Assembly: GCF_014930365.1 (NCBI RefSeq) | Contig: NZ_JABXWI010000003.1 | Coordinates: 248,001 to 312,000, forward strand | DNA: 64,000 nt | Source: Streptomyces caniscabiei | Lineage (GTDB): Bacteria > Actinomycetota > Actinomycetes > Streptomycetales > Streptomycetaceae | Direction of reading: 5' to 3' | In this document: positions 1 through 9,196 of the stretch, piece by piece | How positions within the stretch are numbered: position 1 is the first letter of the stretch | Layout of the letters: each line of letters begins with the position of its first letter | The notes under the pieces: generated by a model | Seen by the model: the letters and a program-made list of their open reading frames with translations, nothing else | Databases searched by the model: none | What the model was told of the DNA's origin: nothing | Position numbers and translations under genes: made by a program

Positions 1-362
1 TGGTCGATCCCCTCGAAGCGGGTGGCGTCCACCGTCTCCGACAGATACGTCACGTGCAGCTGCTTGCCCTCCAGCTCCGCCGCCGGGAACGGGCACGCCT
101 CCCGGACGGCCTCCAGGTACGTGTGGTCGCGCACCAGGACGTCCACGGTGAAGCCGAAGTGTTTCTCGATGGCGGCCGTGATCTCGGCGGCGTGCGAGTT
201 CTCGTCGCCGTGGTCGCTGGTGAAGACCGCGTTGCCGCTCTGGAGGTAGGTGGCCACACCGTCGTGGCCGAGGCCGGTCAGGAGGGCGCGGAGGTCGGCC
301 ATCGGGACCTTCTTGCTGCCACCCACGTTGATCCCGCGCAGGAGCGCCGCGTACGTCGTCAT
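1..362 (-). CDS. DUF1697 family protein (5' part, cut by window edge)
   Basis: The first 120 codons are present; the rest lies beyond the left edge. The protein opens with MTTYAALLRGINVGG followed by KVPMADLR and YLQSGNAVF. This is the N-terminal signature of DUF1697, a conserved bacterial family of about 180 residues with no established biochemical role. The ATG at 362-360 is taken as start because it begins this signature exactly; no strong ribosome binding site precedes it. The gene diverges from the MMPL exporter on the other strand. The family call is confident; the function is unknown. Confidence 0.85.
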   Translation of the reverse strand, partial: MTTYAALLRGINVGGSKKVPMADLRALLTGLGHDGVATYLQSGNAVFTSDHGDENSHAAEITAAIEKHFGFTVDVLVRDHTYLEAVREACPFPAAELEGKQLHVTYLSETVDATRFEGID

Positions 363-540
363 GGGCTCACGATAGGCACCGCACGGCCGGTCCACCCTGA
401 GGTGGGGCCCCGAGAACCCGAGATGGGTGTAAGGGGCCGCTGTCCTCCCTGGTGGGGAGGGAGCGGGGTCCGCGCGGAGGACCCGGGGGCGGTGGGGTTC
501 ACCGGACAGCACGACGAGATGCCCTTATCCGGCTCATACC

Positions 541-551
541 TTCGAAACGAA
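541..551. promoter_or_regulatory. Small palindrome upstream of the MMPL exporter gene
   Basis: TTCG-AAA-CGAA is an 11-bp inverted repeat about 48 bp before the exporter start, in the divergent region shared with the DUF1697 gene. It could be a repressor site. It is short, so chance is possible. Confidence 0.25.
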
Positions 552-598
552 AGGTGGCGGCAGGGGGTCGCCATCACATACGAGGGGGCTGGCCCGTC

Positions 599-2872
599 AT
601 GGGGAACGGAGAGATACGGGTGCGGGGGATCGCCGCCCGGGCGGGCGGCTGGAGCGCCCGGCACCGCTGGGCGGCCGTCGGGGTCTGGTTGCTGTTCGTC
701 GTGCTGGCGATGGGCATCGGCTCGGCGATGGGCTCGGTCGCGGTCAAGGACAGCGACCAGCTCAAGGGGGAGACGAGCGCGGCCGCGCACATCGTGGAGG
801 AGGCCGGGATCGAGGAGCCGGCCGGTGAGACGGTCCTGGTCCAGGCGAAGGACGACGCCACCCGGGCCACGGATCCCGCGTTCCGGGCCGCCGTGGCGGA
901 GGTGATGAAGGCCGTCGAGCGGACCGGGAAGGTCGCGGACGTGACCTCGCCGTACGACACGGGGACGATCTCGAAGGACGGCCGCAGCGCCCTGGTGCAG
1001 TTCGACGTGCGGGGCGCCTCGGACACCGCGGGCGAGCGGATCGAGCCGGTGCTGGACGCCGTCGCGGACGTCCAGAAGGAGCACGGGACGCTGCGGATCG
1101 AGGAGATCGGCGGCGCCTCCATGATGAAGACGTTCGACGACGCCTTCGGGGACGACTTCCGGCAGGCCGAGTACTCGGCCGTGCCGGTGGCGCTCGGCAT
1201 CCTGCTGATCGCGTTCGGCGCGGTCGTCGCGGCGCTGCTGCCGGTGGCGCTGGCGATGACCGCGATCATCGCGACGATGGGTCTGATGGCCATCGTCAGC
1301 CACGCGATCCCGATGAGCGACACCGCCAGTTCCGTGATGCTGCTGGTGGGTCTGGCCGTCGGCGTGGACTACTGCCTGTTCTATCTGCGCCGTGAGCGCG
1401 AGGAGCGGGCGGCGGGCCGGGACGCGCAGGCCGCGCTGCGGGTGGCCGCAGCGACCAGTGGCCGCGCCATCGTCGTCTCCGGTGTCACGGTGTGCGTGGC
1501 GATGGCGGGCATGCTGTTCACCGGGCTCGCCGAGTTCGAGGCGATGGGCCTGGCGTCCCTGATGGTCGTCGCCGTCGCGATGGTCGGTTCGGTCACGGTG
1601 CTGCCCGCGCTGCTGTCGCTGCTGGGCGAGCGGGTGGAGAAGGGGCGCATCCCGTTCCTGCACCCGGACAAGCGGCGGAGGAACGGCCGTTCGGGAGGCG
1701 GCGGTTCGGAGAGCCGTTTCTGGAACGCCGTCCTCAGGGTCGTGCTCGCCAAGCCGGCGCTGTCGCTGGTCGTGGCGACCGGCGCGCTGCTCGCCGTGGC
1801 GGCGCCCGCGATCGAAATGAAGACGCAGAACCTGACGCTGGACCAGGAGTTCGGCGACTCGCTGCCGATCGTGCAGACCTACAACCGGGTCAACGAGGCC
1901 TTCCCCGGCGGTTCCGAACCGGCCGAGGTGGTCGTGAAGGCGAAGGACATCGACGCCCCCGAGGTGCGGGCGGCGCTGGCCGACTTCAAGAAGGAGGCCG
2001 TCGCCTCCGGTGCCTCACGGGGCCCGGTGGAGATCAAGGTGCACGACGAGCGCAACGTGGCCTTCGTGTACGTGCCGCTGGTGGGCGGCTCCGACCAGGA
2101 CAAGGCGGGGGCCAGCCTGGACAAGCTGCGCGACGAGGTACGGCCCGCCACGCTCGGGAAGGTCGAGGGCGTCGAGGCGCCGATCACCGGGCAGGTCGCG
2201 GGCAACAAGGACTTCAACGACCAGCTGACCGGAGCCGTCGTCCCGGTCTTCGCCTTCGTCGTGCTCTTCGCCTTCCTGCTGATGCTGCTGTCGTTCCGCT
2301 CGCTGACGATCGCGGCGACGTCGATCGTGCTGAACCTGCTGTCGGTGGGCGCCGCGTACGGCATCCTCGTCGCGGTCTTCCAACACGGCTGGGGTGCCTC
2401 GCTGGTGGGCGCGGAGGGTGTGGGCGCCATCATCACCTGGCTGCCGCTGTTCCTGTTCGTGATCCTGTTCGGGCTGTCGATGGACTACCACGTGTTCGTG
2501 GTCTCGCGGATCCGTGAGGCGCGGCTGCGGGGCCGTACGACGAAGGAGGCGATCCGGCACGGGGTGGTCACCACGGCAGGGGTCGTGACCAGCGCCGCCG
2601 TCATCATGGTCGCCGTCTTCGCGATCTTCGGGACGCTGTCCATGCAGTCGATGAAGCAGATGGGTGTGGGCCTCGCGGCCGCCGTCCTCATCGACGCGAC
2701 GATCATCCGGGGTGTGCTGCTCCCGGCGGTGATGGCGCTGCTCGGCGAGCGCAACTGGTATCTGCCGAAGTGGCTGCACCGACTGCCGGACCTCACCCAC
2801 GACGAGTCGCCGGAGCCGGAGCCGGTGTCGCCGGCCGGCCGGGACGCGCGGGACGAGCGGGTACGGGTCTGA
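599..2872 (+). CDS. MMPL-family RND-type exporter
   Basis: A 757-residue polytopic membrane protein of the actinobacterial MMPL family, proton-driven exporters of lipids, polyketides or drugs. There is one membrane segment near residues 22-42, an extracytoplasmic loop, a block of membrane helices around residues 195-370, a second large loop and a second helix block near 550-720. The repeated two-half layout and length are typical. GVDYCLFYLRR in the first half and GLSMDYHVFVVSRIRE in the second are the conserved MMPL helix-4 segments with the proton-relay Asp-Tyr pair. The ATG at 599 has GAGGGGG 10 bases upstream; longer in-frame starts read through sequence of non-coding character. It stands alone with no adjacent regulator. 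The substrate cannot be inferred. Confidence 0.92.
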   Translation: MGNGEIRVRGIAARAGGWSARHRWAAVGVWLLFVVLAMGIGSAMGSVAVKDSDQLKGETSAAAHIVEEAGIEEPAGETVLVQAKDDATRATDPAFRAAVAEVMKAVERTGKVADVTSPYDTGTISKDGRSALVQFDVRGASDTAGERIEPVLDAVADVQKEHGTLRIEEIGGASMMKTFDDAFGDDFRQAEYSAVPVALGILLIAFGAVVAALLPVALAMTAIIATMGLMAIVSHAIPMSDTASSVMLLVGLAVGVDYCLFYLRREREERAAGRDAQAALRVAAATSGRAIVVSGVTVCVAMAGMLFTGLAEFEAMGLASLMVVAVAMVGSVTVLPALLSLLGERVEKGRIPFLHPDKRRRNGRSGGGGSESRFWNAVLRVVLAKPALSLVVATGALLAVAAPAIEMKTQNLTLDQEFGDSLPIVQTYNRVNEAFPGGSEPAEVVVKAKDIDAPEVRAALADFKKEAVASGASRGPVEIKVHDERNVAFVYVPLVGGSDQDKAGASLDKLRDEVRPATLGKVEGVEAPITGQVAGNKDFNDQLTGAVVPVFAFVVLFAFLLMLLSFRSLTIAATSIVLNLLSVGAAYGILVAVFQHGWGASLVGAEGVGAIITWLPLFLFVILFGLSMDYHVFVVSRIREARLRGRTTKEAIRHGVVTTAGVVTSAAVIMVAVFAIFGTLSMQSMKQMGVGLAAAVLIDATIIRGVLLPAVMALLGERNWYLPKWLHRLPDLTHDESPEPEPVSPAGRDARDERVRV

Positions 2873-2888
2873 TCGGGACGCGAGCGCG

Positions 2889-2924
2889 GAGGTGGGCCGG
2901 GGCGACGTCGCCCCGGCCCACCTC
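2889..2924. terminator. Perfect 36-bp palindrome between convergent genes
   Basis: Each 18-base half (starting GAGGTGGGCC, ending GGGGCGAC) is the exact reverse complement of the other, with no loop. It sits between the ends of the MMPL and phosphatidyltransferase genes and can act as a bidirectional intrinsic terminator. No T-run follows, as is usual in Streptomyces. Confidence 0.75.
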
Positions 2925-2943
2925 GATGTCCGTACCCGCCGGT

Positions 2944-3888
2944 TCAGGCCGCCGCGGCGACGTCCCCCCGGTCGAAGGAGTCGAGGGTGCGGGTGAAGTC
3001 GCGGGTGGAGAGCAGCAGCTTGTAGACGATGGCCAGTTCGAAGACGAGCAGCAGGGCGCCGGAGACGATGGTCGCCGTCATCACCGAGTCGACGATCGGG
3101 CCGATCATGAAGACGCCCATCTGGAACTCGATGCCGCTGATCAGGTGGGGGCGGACCCGGTGGCGCAGCAGGAAGGACCGGACGCGCAGGTAGAGGGGGA
3201 AGCGGCGGCGGAACTCCTGGTGCAGGTCGACGACCTGGGCCTGCGGCGCGGCCTGGGTGACCTCGGCGGTGGCCGTGCGCAGGTCCTGTTCGATGTCGGC
3301 CTCGGGGTTCTCGCGCAGCAGGTCCTCCATGAAGGCGAGTTCCCGCTCGTTCTCGGCGCGGCGGGCCTCGCGCAGCCGGGCCTTGATCTGCTTGCGCATG
3401 GTGTGGCGGACCTTGAAGGTCTCCAGGGAGTTGATGTAGCGGAGCGCGTCGCAGCCGATGACGGCGGCGGCGAGCCAGATGTAGAAGGTCTCGCCCGTGC
3501 GCTGGTACTGCCCGGCCATCAGGGCGACCGAGCACGCCGCGACCCGGACGCGGTCGAAGACGAAGTCGAGCCAGGCCCCGAACACCGAGCCCTGGCCGGT
3601 GAGTCGGGCGACCTTGCCGTCCATGCAGTCGAGGATGAAGCTGAGGTGGTAGACGACGGCGCCGGCGATCAGCCAGCGCCAGTCACCCAGCGCGAAGAAC
3701 GCGGCCGAGACCAGACCCAGCAGGAAGGCGCCCCAGGTCAGCTGGTTGGGGGTGATCCTCGTGTACTTCGCGGTCAGCCGTACCAGGGGGGTGGCGACCG
3801 GGTCGACGAGGAGCACGGTCCACCAGGCGTCCCGCTTCTTCTGGGTGACGCGGCGCACTTCCGCGAGGTCGGGTATGTCTCGGCGCAT
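2944..3888 (-). CDS. CDP-alcohol phosphatidyltransferase family protein
   Basis: A 314-residue membrane enzyme that transfers a phosphatidyl or related group from a CDP-activated donor to an alcohol. The complete family motif is present: D87, D90, G91, A94, R95, G104, D108 and D112 with canonical spacing. Hydrophobic segments lie at about 53-85, 115-125, 145-160 and 255-290. The middle holds a charged, coiled-coil-like stretch (about 175-215). AGGAAG precedes the ATG at 3888 at good spacing. Family membership is certain; the acceptor alcohol (inositol phosphate, glycerol phosphate or other) is not determined by the sequence. Confidence 0.93.
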   Translation of the reverse strand: MRRDIPDLAEVRRVTQKKRDAWWTVLLVDPVATPLVRLTAKYTRITPNQLTWGAFLLGLVSAAFFALGDWRWLIAGAVVYHLSFILDCMDGKVARLTGQGSVFGAWLDFVFDRVRVAACSVALMAGQYQRTGETFYIWLAAAVIGCDALRYINSLETFKVRHTMRKQIKARLREARRAENERELAFMEDLLRENPEADIEQDLRTATAEVTQAAPQAQVVDLHQEFRRRFPLYLRVRSFLLRHRVRPHLISGIEFQMGVFMIGPIVDSVMTATIVSGALLLVFELAIVYKLLLSTRDFTRTLDSFDRGDVAAAA

Positions 3889-3982
3889 GGGTCAACTTCC
3901 TGGCGTTCGAAATGAATTCATCCTCAGCTTGGAAGTCGTTCACGTGAGGTACAAGAACCGCCGGACACAACCTTTCGGAGGG

Positions 3983-4071
3983 GGTAACGGTCGAACCCGG
4001 TAACTGAGTCAGTGCGCGTTCCGCGCGGAGCGGGCGTTACCTGAGCGTTATTGAGTGACCCGATCGTTACC
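3983..4071. promoter_or_regulatory. Cluster of GGTAAC/GTTACC hexamers
   Basis: GGTAAC occurs at 3983-3988 and 3999-4004, and its reverse complement GTTACC at 4036-4041 and 4066-4071, with a near copy GTTATT at 4047-4052. They lie in the 237-bp gap between the end of the glycosyltransferase gene and the start of the phosphatidyltransferase gene, where the latter's promoter should be. A regulator site is possible but unproven. Confidence 0.3.
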
Positions 4072-4125
4072 GGAAAAGTGCCGTGATTTCACGACCCGCG
4101 CGGAACCAACCGGCTTGCCCGGCTA

Positions 4126-5316
4126 TCAGGGGGTTGCGAGTTCCGCCTCGATGAGGTCGGCGGCCCGCCGGGTGCCGCCCTCGGCCGCCATCCCCTGCTG
4201 GATCTCCTTGAGCCGGTGCGCCACTTCGGGGTCGTCGACGAGGGCGAGGACCGCCTCGCGCAGGGTCTCGGCGGTCACCTCCTCCTTGGGCAGATGGCGG
4301 GCGACCCCCAGCGACCGGAGCATCTCGGCGTTGCCGAACTGGTCGACGGCCTGCGGGACGGCGACCATCGGGGTGGCGGTGGCGAGTCCCTCCTGGCTGC
4401 CGCCCGCGCCTGCGTGGGTGATGAACGCGTCGGCCTGGCGCAGGACCGCCAACTGCGGCACCCAGTCCCGCACCTCCACCCCCTCCGGGATCTCCCCCAG
4501 TTCCGCCGGGTCGACGTGCCGGCCGACCTGGAGCACCAGGTGCCAGCCGGGCAGCTCGCCGAAGGCCTCGACGCAGGCGCGGTAGAAGTCGGGCTGCTTG
4601 GTGAAGGCCGACCCGAGCGAGACGAGGAGCACCTTCTCCGCGCCGGCCGGCCGCTGCCAGTCGCCCTGCGCCGCACGGTCGCCCTGGCAGGCGCCGACGA
4701 AGGTGTAGCGGCTCTCGTCGACGCGGTCGGCGTGCGGCTGGAGGGCCTTGGGGATGAGGACGAGGGAGCGGGCGGGCCCGCCGACGAAGGGGTCGGGGTG
4801 CTCGGCGATCCCGTTCTCCTCCAGCCAGGCCCGGAAGCGCGCGTAGTACGCCTTGCCGCGCTCCGTCTTCTTCGGTTCGGCCCACATGGGCTCGGCGACC
4901 TCCTCCTCGTAGCCGGTCCAGGCGACCAGGTTCGGGGAGAGGGAGATCGCCTTGACGCCCCAGCGGCGGGCGAGGACGGCCGCCGGGTAGGAGGTGATGT
5001 CGTGCAGCACGAGGTCGGGCTCGTCGCCCGCGTAGGCCTCGGCGAGCTGCGGTAGTGCCTGGATCGCGTCCTCCAGGAAGGGTTCGACGTTGTCGAGGAG
5101 CGTGCTCCCCCATGCCTCGGGGTCGGCGTCGGGGCCGGGCAGCGTCGAGTGCCAGAGCTTGGGCTCGGCCCCGGTCTCGGCCACCTTCTCCGCGAAGGCC
5201 GGCGGAATCGCGTACGTGACCCGGTGACCGCGTGTCACCAGCTCGCGGATCACTTCGAGGCTCGGGTTCACATGGCCGTGGGCGGCGATGGAGAACATGG
5301 CGATGTGGGAGGTCAT
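4126..5316 (-). CDS. OleD-like macrolide UDP-glycosyltransferase
   Basis: A 396-residue GT-B fold, GT1-family enzyme expected to inactivate macrolides by transferring a sugar from UDP-glucose. It closely follows remembered OleD/Mgt: [19 protein letters not shown] at the N-terminus with the catalytic-base His at residue 13, the partner Asp in [18 protein letters not shown] at the nucleotide domain entry, and [10 protein letters not shown] followed by [13 protein letters not shown], the UDP-sugar signature. The ATG at 5316 matches the start of the family. A 19-bp palindrome begins 14 bases upstream. No macrolide biosynthesis genes are nearby, so a self-standing resistance or detoxification role is more likely than a biosynthetic one. 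Confidence 0.93.
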   Translation of the reverse strand: MTSHIAMFSIAAHGHVNPSLEVIRELVTRGHRVTYAIPPAFAEKVAETGAEPKLWHSTLPGPDADPEAWGSTLLDNVEPFLEDAIQALPQLAEAYAGDEPDLVLHDITSYPAAVLARRWGVKAISLSPNLVAWTGYEEEVAEPMWAEPKKTERGKAYYARFRAWLEENGIAEHPDPFVGGPARSLVLIPKALQPHADRVDESRYTFVGACQGDRAAQGDWQRPAGAEKVLLVSLGSAFTKQPDFYRACVEAFGELPGWHLVLQVGRHVDPAELGEIPEGVEVRDWVPQLAVLRQADAFITHAGAGGSQEGLATATPMVAVPQAVDQFGNAEMLRSLGVARHLPKEEVTAETLREAVLALVDDPEVAHRLKEIQQGMAAEGGTRRAADLIEAELATP

Positions 5317-5329
5317 GAGCCGACCGTAC

Positions 5330-5348
5330 ACGAGACGATACGTCTCGT
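5330..5348. promoter_or_regulatory. TetR-type operator at the glycosyltransferase start
   Basis: ACGAGACG-ATA-CGTCTCGT is a perfect inverted repeat with 8-bp arms, ending 14 bases upstream of the glycosyltransferase ATG. Length, spacing and position resemble operators of TetR-family repressors. No TetR gene lies in the window, so the regulator would act from elsewhere. Confidence 0.6.
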
Positions 5349-5563
5349 CCAACTCCATTCCGCTCCGGCACCGACACCCCGCACGCCGTCCCGCACGCCG
5401 TCCCGCATCCCAGTGGCATCCCACGGGCTCCCTGTCCGCCCAGGTCAACAGGGGTGGAGAGTCCCACTGTCCCGGGCGGGCCGGCAGCCGTTGTCCCGGG
5501 GAGCCACGCCCTGGAATCTGTGGAGGCACGAACATCAACGCCACCCCCCAGAAGGAATCACCT

Positions 5564-6025
5564 GTGAAGAAACTCCGTACGAGCCGCGCCGTCGCGGCCT
5601 CGGCCGTACTGATCAGCACCAGCGCCCTGCTCCTCGTCCCCGCGTCGGCGGCCTCGGCCACCGAGGACGACTGCGACGGCATCGGCGTCATCGGCGTCTT
5701 CCGGGCCGTCGAGTCCGGCGCCTCGTTCGACTTCCGGGGCCGCCGCGTCGAGCTGCAGAACGAGTCGGCGCTCGACCGCTACAGCCGCGCGGAGATCAAG
5801 TCCGGCCGCAAGGCCGGCGACCGGCTGTGGGTCGACCGCAGCCACCGCTCGTTCCCCGACTTCAAGGGCACCGTCACCGACCAGCAGGCCAAGCGCGACG
5901 GCTGGAAGATGTGCGGCCCCTACACCGGCAGCCGCACGCAGTCCGTCTACAACGCCAACTACGCCGCACGCGCCTGCGGCGAGTTCGACGGCATCACCAA
6001 GTGCGGCAAGTGGTGGGTGGACTGA
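5564..6025 (+). CDS. Small secreted protein of unknown function
   Basis: A 153-residue protein with a Sec signal peptide: basic start MKKLRTSR, hydrophobic core, and cleavage likely after ASA near residue 31. The mature part (about 120 residues) has four cysteines, near DDCDG, MCGPY, ARACGE and TKCGKW, enough for two disulfides, and ends with KWWVD. I do not recognise the family. The GTG start at 5564 is supported by GAAGGA eight bases upstream and by the signal peptide beginning there. It diverges from the glycosyltransferase gene and is followed by a hairpin. Confidence 0.8.
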   Translation: MKKLRTSRAVAASAVLISTSALLLVPASAASATEDDCDGIGVIGVFRAVESGASFDFRGRRVELQNESALDRYSRAEIKSGRKAGDRLWVDRSHRSFPDFKGTVTDQQAKRDGWKMCGPYTGSRTQSVYNANYAARACGEFDGITKCGKWWVD

Positions 6026-6049
6026 CCGGACCGACGGGTTCCGGCGGCG

Positions 6050-6070
6050 GGGGCGTCACGGTGATGCCCC
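6050..6070. terminator. Hairpin after the small secreted protein gene
   Basis: GGGGCGTCAC and GTGATGCCCC flank one base and pair with a single G-U. The hairpin lies between the converging secreted-protein and sugar-binding-protein genes. Confidence 0.6.
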
Positions 6071-6092
6071 TGCCGTACGGCTGTCCGGGCCC

Positions 6093-7376
6093 TCAGCGCT
6101 GATAGCGCGCCAGCACCAGGTTGCCGTCGTCCTCCAGCCGTTCACGGAGTTCGCCGAGGTCGATGGCGCCGCTGTAGTACTCCTGGTAGGCCGGGGTGGC
6201 GACCTTGTCCTTCCACTCCGGGTAACCGCGCACGGACTGCGCGGGGGCCGGCCGGAGGTGGGCTGCGAGGGCGGTGCCGGTGGCCCAGTCGTGCTCGGTG
6301 GTGCGCAGGGCGGGGTCCCGCAGCGCCTCGGTGCCGGTCGGGAGCATCCAGTCGCCGAGGGCGAGACGGACCATGTTCCCGGGACGCAGCAGGAAGTCGA
6401 TGAACGCGGCGGCCTGCTCCTTGTGCGGGCTGTCCTCGGCGACGGAGAGGGTCTGCGGGCTGACGCCCTGGGTGAGCCCGCCCGCACCGGCCGGGGCCGG
6501 CAGCACCTGCCAGTCGAAGCCCTCCGGGGCCTGCTGGACGATCTGCTGACGGTACGAGAAGCCGAGCGGGACCATCGCGTATCTGCCGCCGAAGAAGCCG
6601 GGCAGGGTGTCGGAGCCGCTCATGCCGAGGGTGGTGGCGGGCGCGCTGCCGTCGGCGTTCACCTCGTCGCGCACGGTCCTCGGGACGACGGCGTCGGCCC
6701 CCTCGAAACGGACCTCGGCCTTGCCGTCCGTGCCCCGGTGGAACAGCTGTCCGCCCGCCGAGAGGGAGAGGTTCAGCGTGGCCGACACCGGTTCCTTCAA
6801 CGGCCAGGCCACCCCGTACTTCCCGCCGCCGCTCAGCTCCTTCGCCACCTCGCGGAACTCCGTCCAGGTCCACGGATCCTCCGGCGTCGGCACCCGCACC
6901 CCGGACTCACGCAGCCAGGTGGCGTTGGCGATCAACACCCTCGGTTCCTGGAGGAACGGCACCCCGTAGACGCCCTCGCCGAAGGTCGTCGTCTCCCAGC
7001 TGTGCCGCGGGATGTCCGCCCTCAGCCGCTCGGGCAGCAGGTCGCGCAGATCGGCGAGGTAGCCGCCGTACGCGAAGTCCGCGAGGTCGTCGGAGGCGTC
7101 GTGGATGATGTCCGGCGCCTCACCGCCCTCGAAGGAGGTCAGCAGTTGGTCGTGGACGCTGTCCCAACTGCCCTGCACGTACTCCACCCGGACGCCGGGA
7201 TGCGTGGCGTTCCACTCCTCCACCAGCTCCTTGTTGACGGCGACGGACTCCTCCTGCCAGGCCAGGGACTGGAAGCGGAGGATGATCCGGCCGTCGTCGG
7301 AGGTTCCCTCGCCGCTGGTGCAGCCGGCCACGAGGAGGCACAGCAGCAGGGCGGTGACAAGCCGTCGTGCGCGCAT
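6093..7376 (-). CDS. ABC transporter sugar-binding lipoprotein
   Basis: A 427-residue extracellular solute-binding protein, family 1 (MalE-like). The signal peptide ends in the lipobox LVAGC, so Cys19 is the lipidation site. Family features include the early LRFQSL strand, EAPDIIHDASDDLADFA, and a C-terminal segment with PEWKDK and AYQEYY. It is the third gene of a permease-permease-binding protein operon; its ATG overlaps the upstream permease stop as ATGA. No ATPase gene accompanies it, so the ATP-binding subunit must come from elsewhere, as with Streptomyces MsiK-energised importers. The sugar is not identified. Confidence 0.9.
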   Translation of the reverse strand: MRARRLVTALLLCLLVAGCTSGEGTSDDGRIILRFQSLAWQEESVAVNKELVEEWNATHPGVRVEYVQGSWDSVHDQLLTSFEGGEAPDIIHDASDDLADFAYGGYLADLRDLLPERLRADIPRHSWETTTFGEGVYGVPFLQEPRVLIANATWLRESGVRVPTPEDPWTWTEFREVAKELSGGGKYGVAWPLKEPVSATLNLSLSAGGQLFHRGTDGKAEVRFEGADAVVPRTVRDEVNADGSAPATTLGMSGSDTLPGFFGGRYAMVPLGFSYRQQIVQQAPEGFDWQVLPAPAGAGGLTQGVSPQTLSVAEDSPHKEQAAAFIDFLLRPGNMVRLALGDWMLPTGTEALRDPALRTTEHDWATGTALAAHLRPAPAQSVRGYPEWKDKVATPAYQEYYSGAIDLGELRERLEDDGNLVLARYQR

Positions 7377-8209
7377 CAGTTCTTCACCGCCCCGGCGAGC
7401 ATGCCGCCCGTGATCCGTTTCTGGATGACCGCGAAGACGACCAGCGAGGGCAGCGTCGCGAGGAACGCGGCGGCGGCCAGCGGCCCGAGGTCGGCCACAC
7501 CCTCCGCCCCGATGAAGTGGGTGAGGACGACCGGCAGGGTCTGCTTCTCCGGCGTCTTGAGCAGGACCAGCGCGAAGAAGAACTCGTTCCACGCGGTGAC
7601 GAACGCGAACAGCGCCGTCGCCACGATGCCCGGCGCCAGCAGCGGCGCCGTCACCGACACCAGGGTGCGCAGCCGCCCGGCCCCGTCGACCGCCGCCGCC
7701 TCCTCCAGCTCGGCGGGCACCGCCCGGACATAGCCGACGAGCATCCACAGCGCGAACGGCAGGGCCCACACCACGTACACCAGGACCAGTCCGGGCACGG
7801 AGTCGATCAGCCGGAGGTTCTTCAGCACCAGGAAGAGCGGGATGATCACCAGCACGAACGGGAACGCCTGACTGACCACCACCCACCCGGTCGCCATCCG
7901 CGACAGCGTCGTACGGTGCCGGGCCATGACGTACGCCATCGGCGTCGCGACGAGTACGGCGACGACGGCCGCGCAGACCGCCGCGACCAGCGAGTTGAGC
8001 GCGGCCTGGAGCAGCGGCTGCTCCTCGAAGGCCTGCCGGAAGTTGGCGAGGGTCGGGTCCCTCGGGATCCAGGTCGGGTGGAGACTGCCCAGCTCGCGGG
8101 CCGGTTTGAAGGCGGTGGAGACCAGCCAGAGGAACGGGAACGCGAGGAAGACGAGATACGCGAGCAGGGCCAGGTACTGACCGGTGCGCGCGGTCCTGCT
8201 GGTCCTCAC
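7376..8209 (-). CDS. Sugar ABC transporter permease (MalG type)
   Basis: A 277-residue inner-membrane permease with six predicted membrane helices. The EAA loop that contacts the ATPase reads EAAAVDGAGR followed by APLLAPG, placing it in the carbohydrate-uptake (CUT1) MalG group. The GTG start overlaps the stop of the upstream permease (GTGA), and its own stop overlaps the start of the binding-protein gene (ATGA). The three genes are therefore translationally coupled and must be co-transcribed. Confidence 0.92.
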   Translation of the reverse strand: MRTSRTARTGQYLALLAYLVFLAFPFLWLVSTAFKPARELGSLHPTWIPRDPTLANFRQAFEEQPLLQAALNSLVAAVCAAVVAVLVATPMAYVMARHRTTLSRMATGWVVVSQAFPFVLVIIPLFLVLKNLRLIDSVPGLVLVYVVWALPFALWMLVGYVRAVPAELEEAAAVDGAGRLRTLVSVTAPLLAPGIVATALFAFVTAWNEFFFALVLLKTPEKQTLPVVLTHFIGAEGVADLGPLAAAAFLATLPSLVVFAVIQKRITGGMLAGAVKN

Positions 8210-9162
8210 GCCTCACCACCCCGCCTCAGCCGGCCGACCAGCACGAACGCCAGGACGGTCGAGATCACCGCGACCATCACACAGCCCATCGCCGCCGCGT
8301 ACCCGAACTGGCCGTAGCGGAAGGCCTCCTCGTAGGCGAAGAGCATCGGCAGGCGGGTACGGCCGCCCGGTCCGCCGCCCGTCAGCACGTACACCAGGGC
8401 GAAGGAGTTGAAGTTCCAGATGAGGTTGAGCGCCGAGACGGCGAGGGCGATGGGTCTGATCGCGGGCCAGGTGACCGTCCGGAAGCGGCGCCAGGCGCCC
8501 GCGCCGTCCATCGCGGCGGCCTCGTGCAGTTCGCGCGGGGTGTTCTGCAGCCCTGCGAGCAGGGCGACGGTGGTCTGGGGCATGCCCGCCCAGACGCCGA
8601 CCAGTATGACGGCGGGCAGCGCGGTGGCCAGTCCGCTCAGCCAGTCGCGGCCGTCGCCCAGGCCCAGGTCGCGAACGGTCTCGTTGAGGATGCCCGCGTC
8701 GGGGTTGTAGACGAGCCGCCACATGATGCCGACGACGACCTCGGGCATCGCCCAGGGGACGATCGCGAGCGCCCTCGCCAGCCAGCGCAGCCGCAACGGC
8801 TCGTTGAGCAGGAGGGCGAGGCCGAGGGCGAGCACGAACTGCGGGACGGTGACCCCGACGGCCCACAGCAGACCGATACGGAACGACTCCCAGAAGAGGG
8901 TGTCGTGCAGCAGGTCCTGGAAGTTGAGGGTGCCGATCCACCGGGTGGGTTCGGTCCGGCCGGACTGGGCGTCGGTGAACGCCAGCGCGATCCCGTACAG
9001 CAGCGGGCCGACGCTCAGCACCAGGATGGGGATCAGCGCGGGCAGCACCAGGAACCAGGCGCCGTGGTCGATCGGTCGCCGGTCCCGGTCGTCCGCCGGG
9101 GTGCGCCGCTTGGCCGGTCGCGTGCGTTTCGGCTTCGCGGTCGCCAAGGTCATGTCCGTCAT
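8206..9162 (-). CDS. Sugar ABC transporter permease (MalF type)
   Basis: A 318-residue permease, first gene of the importer operon. After a basic N-terminal tail (KPKRTRPAKRR) come six membrane helices; the EAA loop is EAAAMDGAGAWRRF with TWPAIRP. NFNSFALVYVLTGGGP is a typical MalF-family segment. The ATG at 9162 is chosen from two close candidates (9162 and 9153). Neither has a clear Shine-Dalgarno sequence, so translation may start on a short or leaderless message. Longer in-frame starts upstream give implausible sequence. An inverted repeat lies 35-56 bases upstream. Confidence 0.88.
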   Translation of the reverse strand: MTDMTLATAKPKRTRPAKRRTPADDRDRRPIDHGAWFLVLPALIPILVLSVGPLLYGIALAFTDAQSGRTEPTRWIGTLNFQDLLHDTLFWESFRIGLLWAVGVTVPQFVLALGLALLLNEPLRLRWLARALAIVPWAMPEVVVGIMWRLVYNPDAGILNETVRDLGLGDGRDWLSGLATALPAVILVGVWAGMPQTTVALLAGLQNTPRELHEAAAMDGAGAWRRFRTVTWPAIRPIALAVSALNLIWNFNSFALVYVLTGGGPGGRTRLPMLFAYEEAFRYGQFGYAAAMGCVMVAVISTVLAFVLVGRLRRGGEA

Positions 9163-9196
9163 GGTGCTGAGGGCATGACAGGGCGTCAAGGCAGCG

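Noticed and set aside
359..1663. Long open frames on the strand opposite real genes (for example 359-1663 minus, 29700-32753 plus, 33833-37117 plus)
   Set aside because: They lack family motifs and consist of biased Arg/Pro/Ala or Gly/Val/Asp-rich sequence, as expected of antisense frames in GC-rich DNA; recognised genes occupy the other frame.
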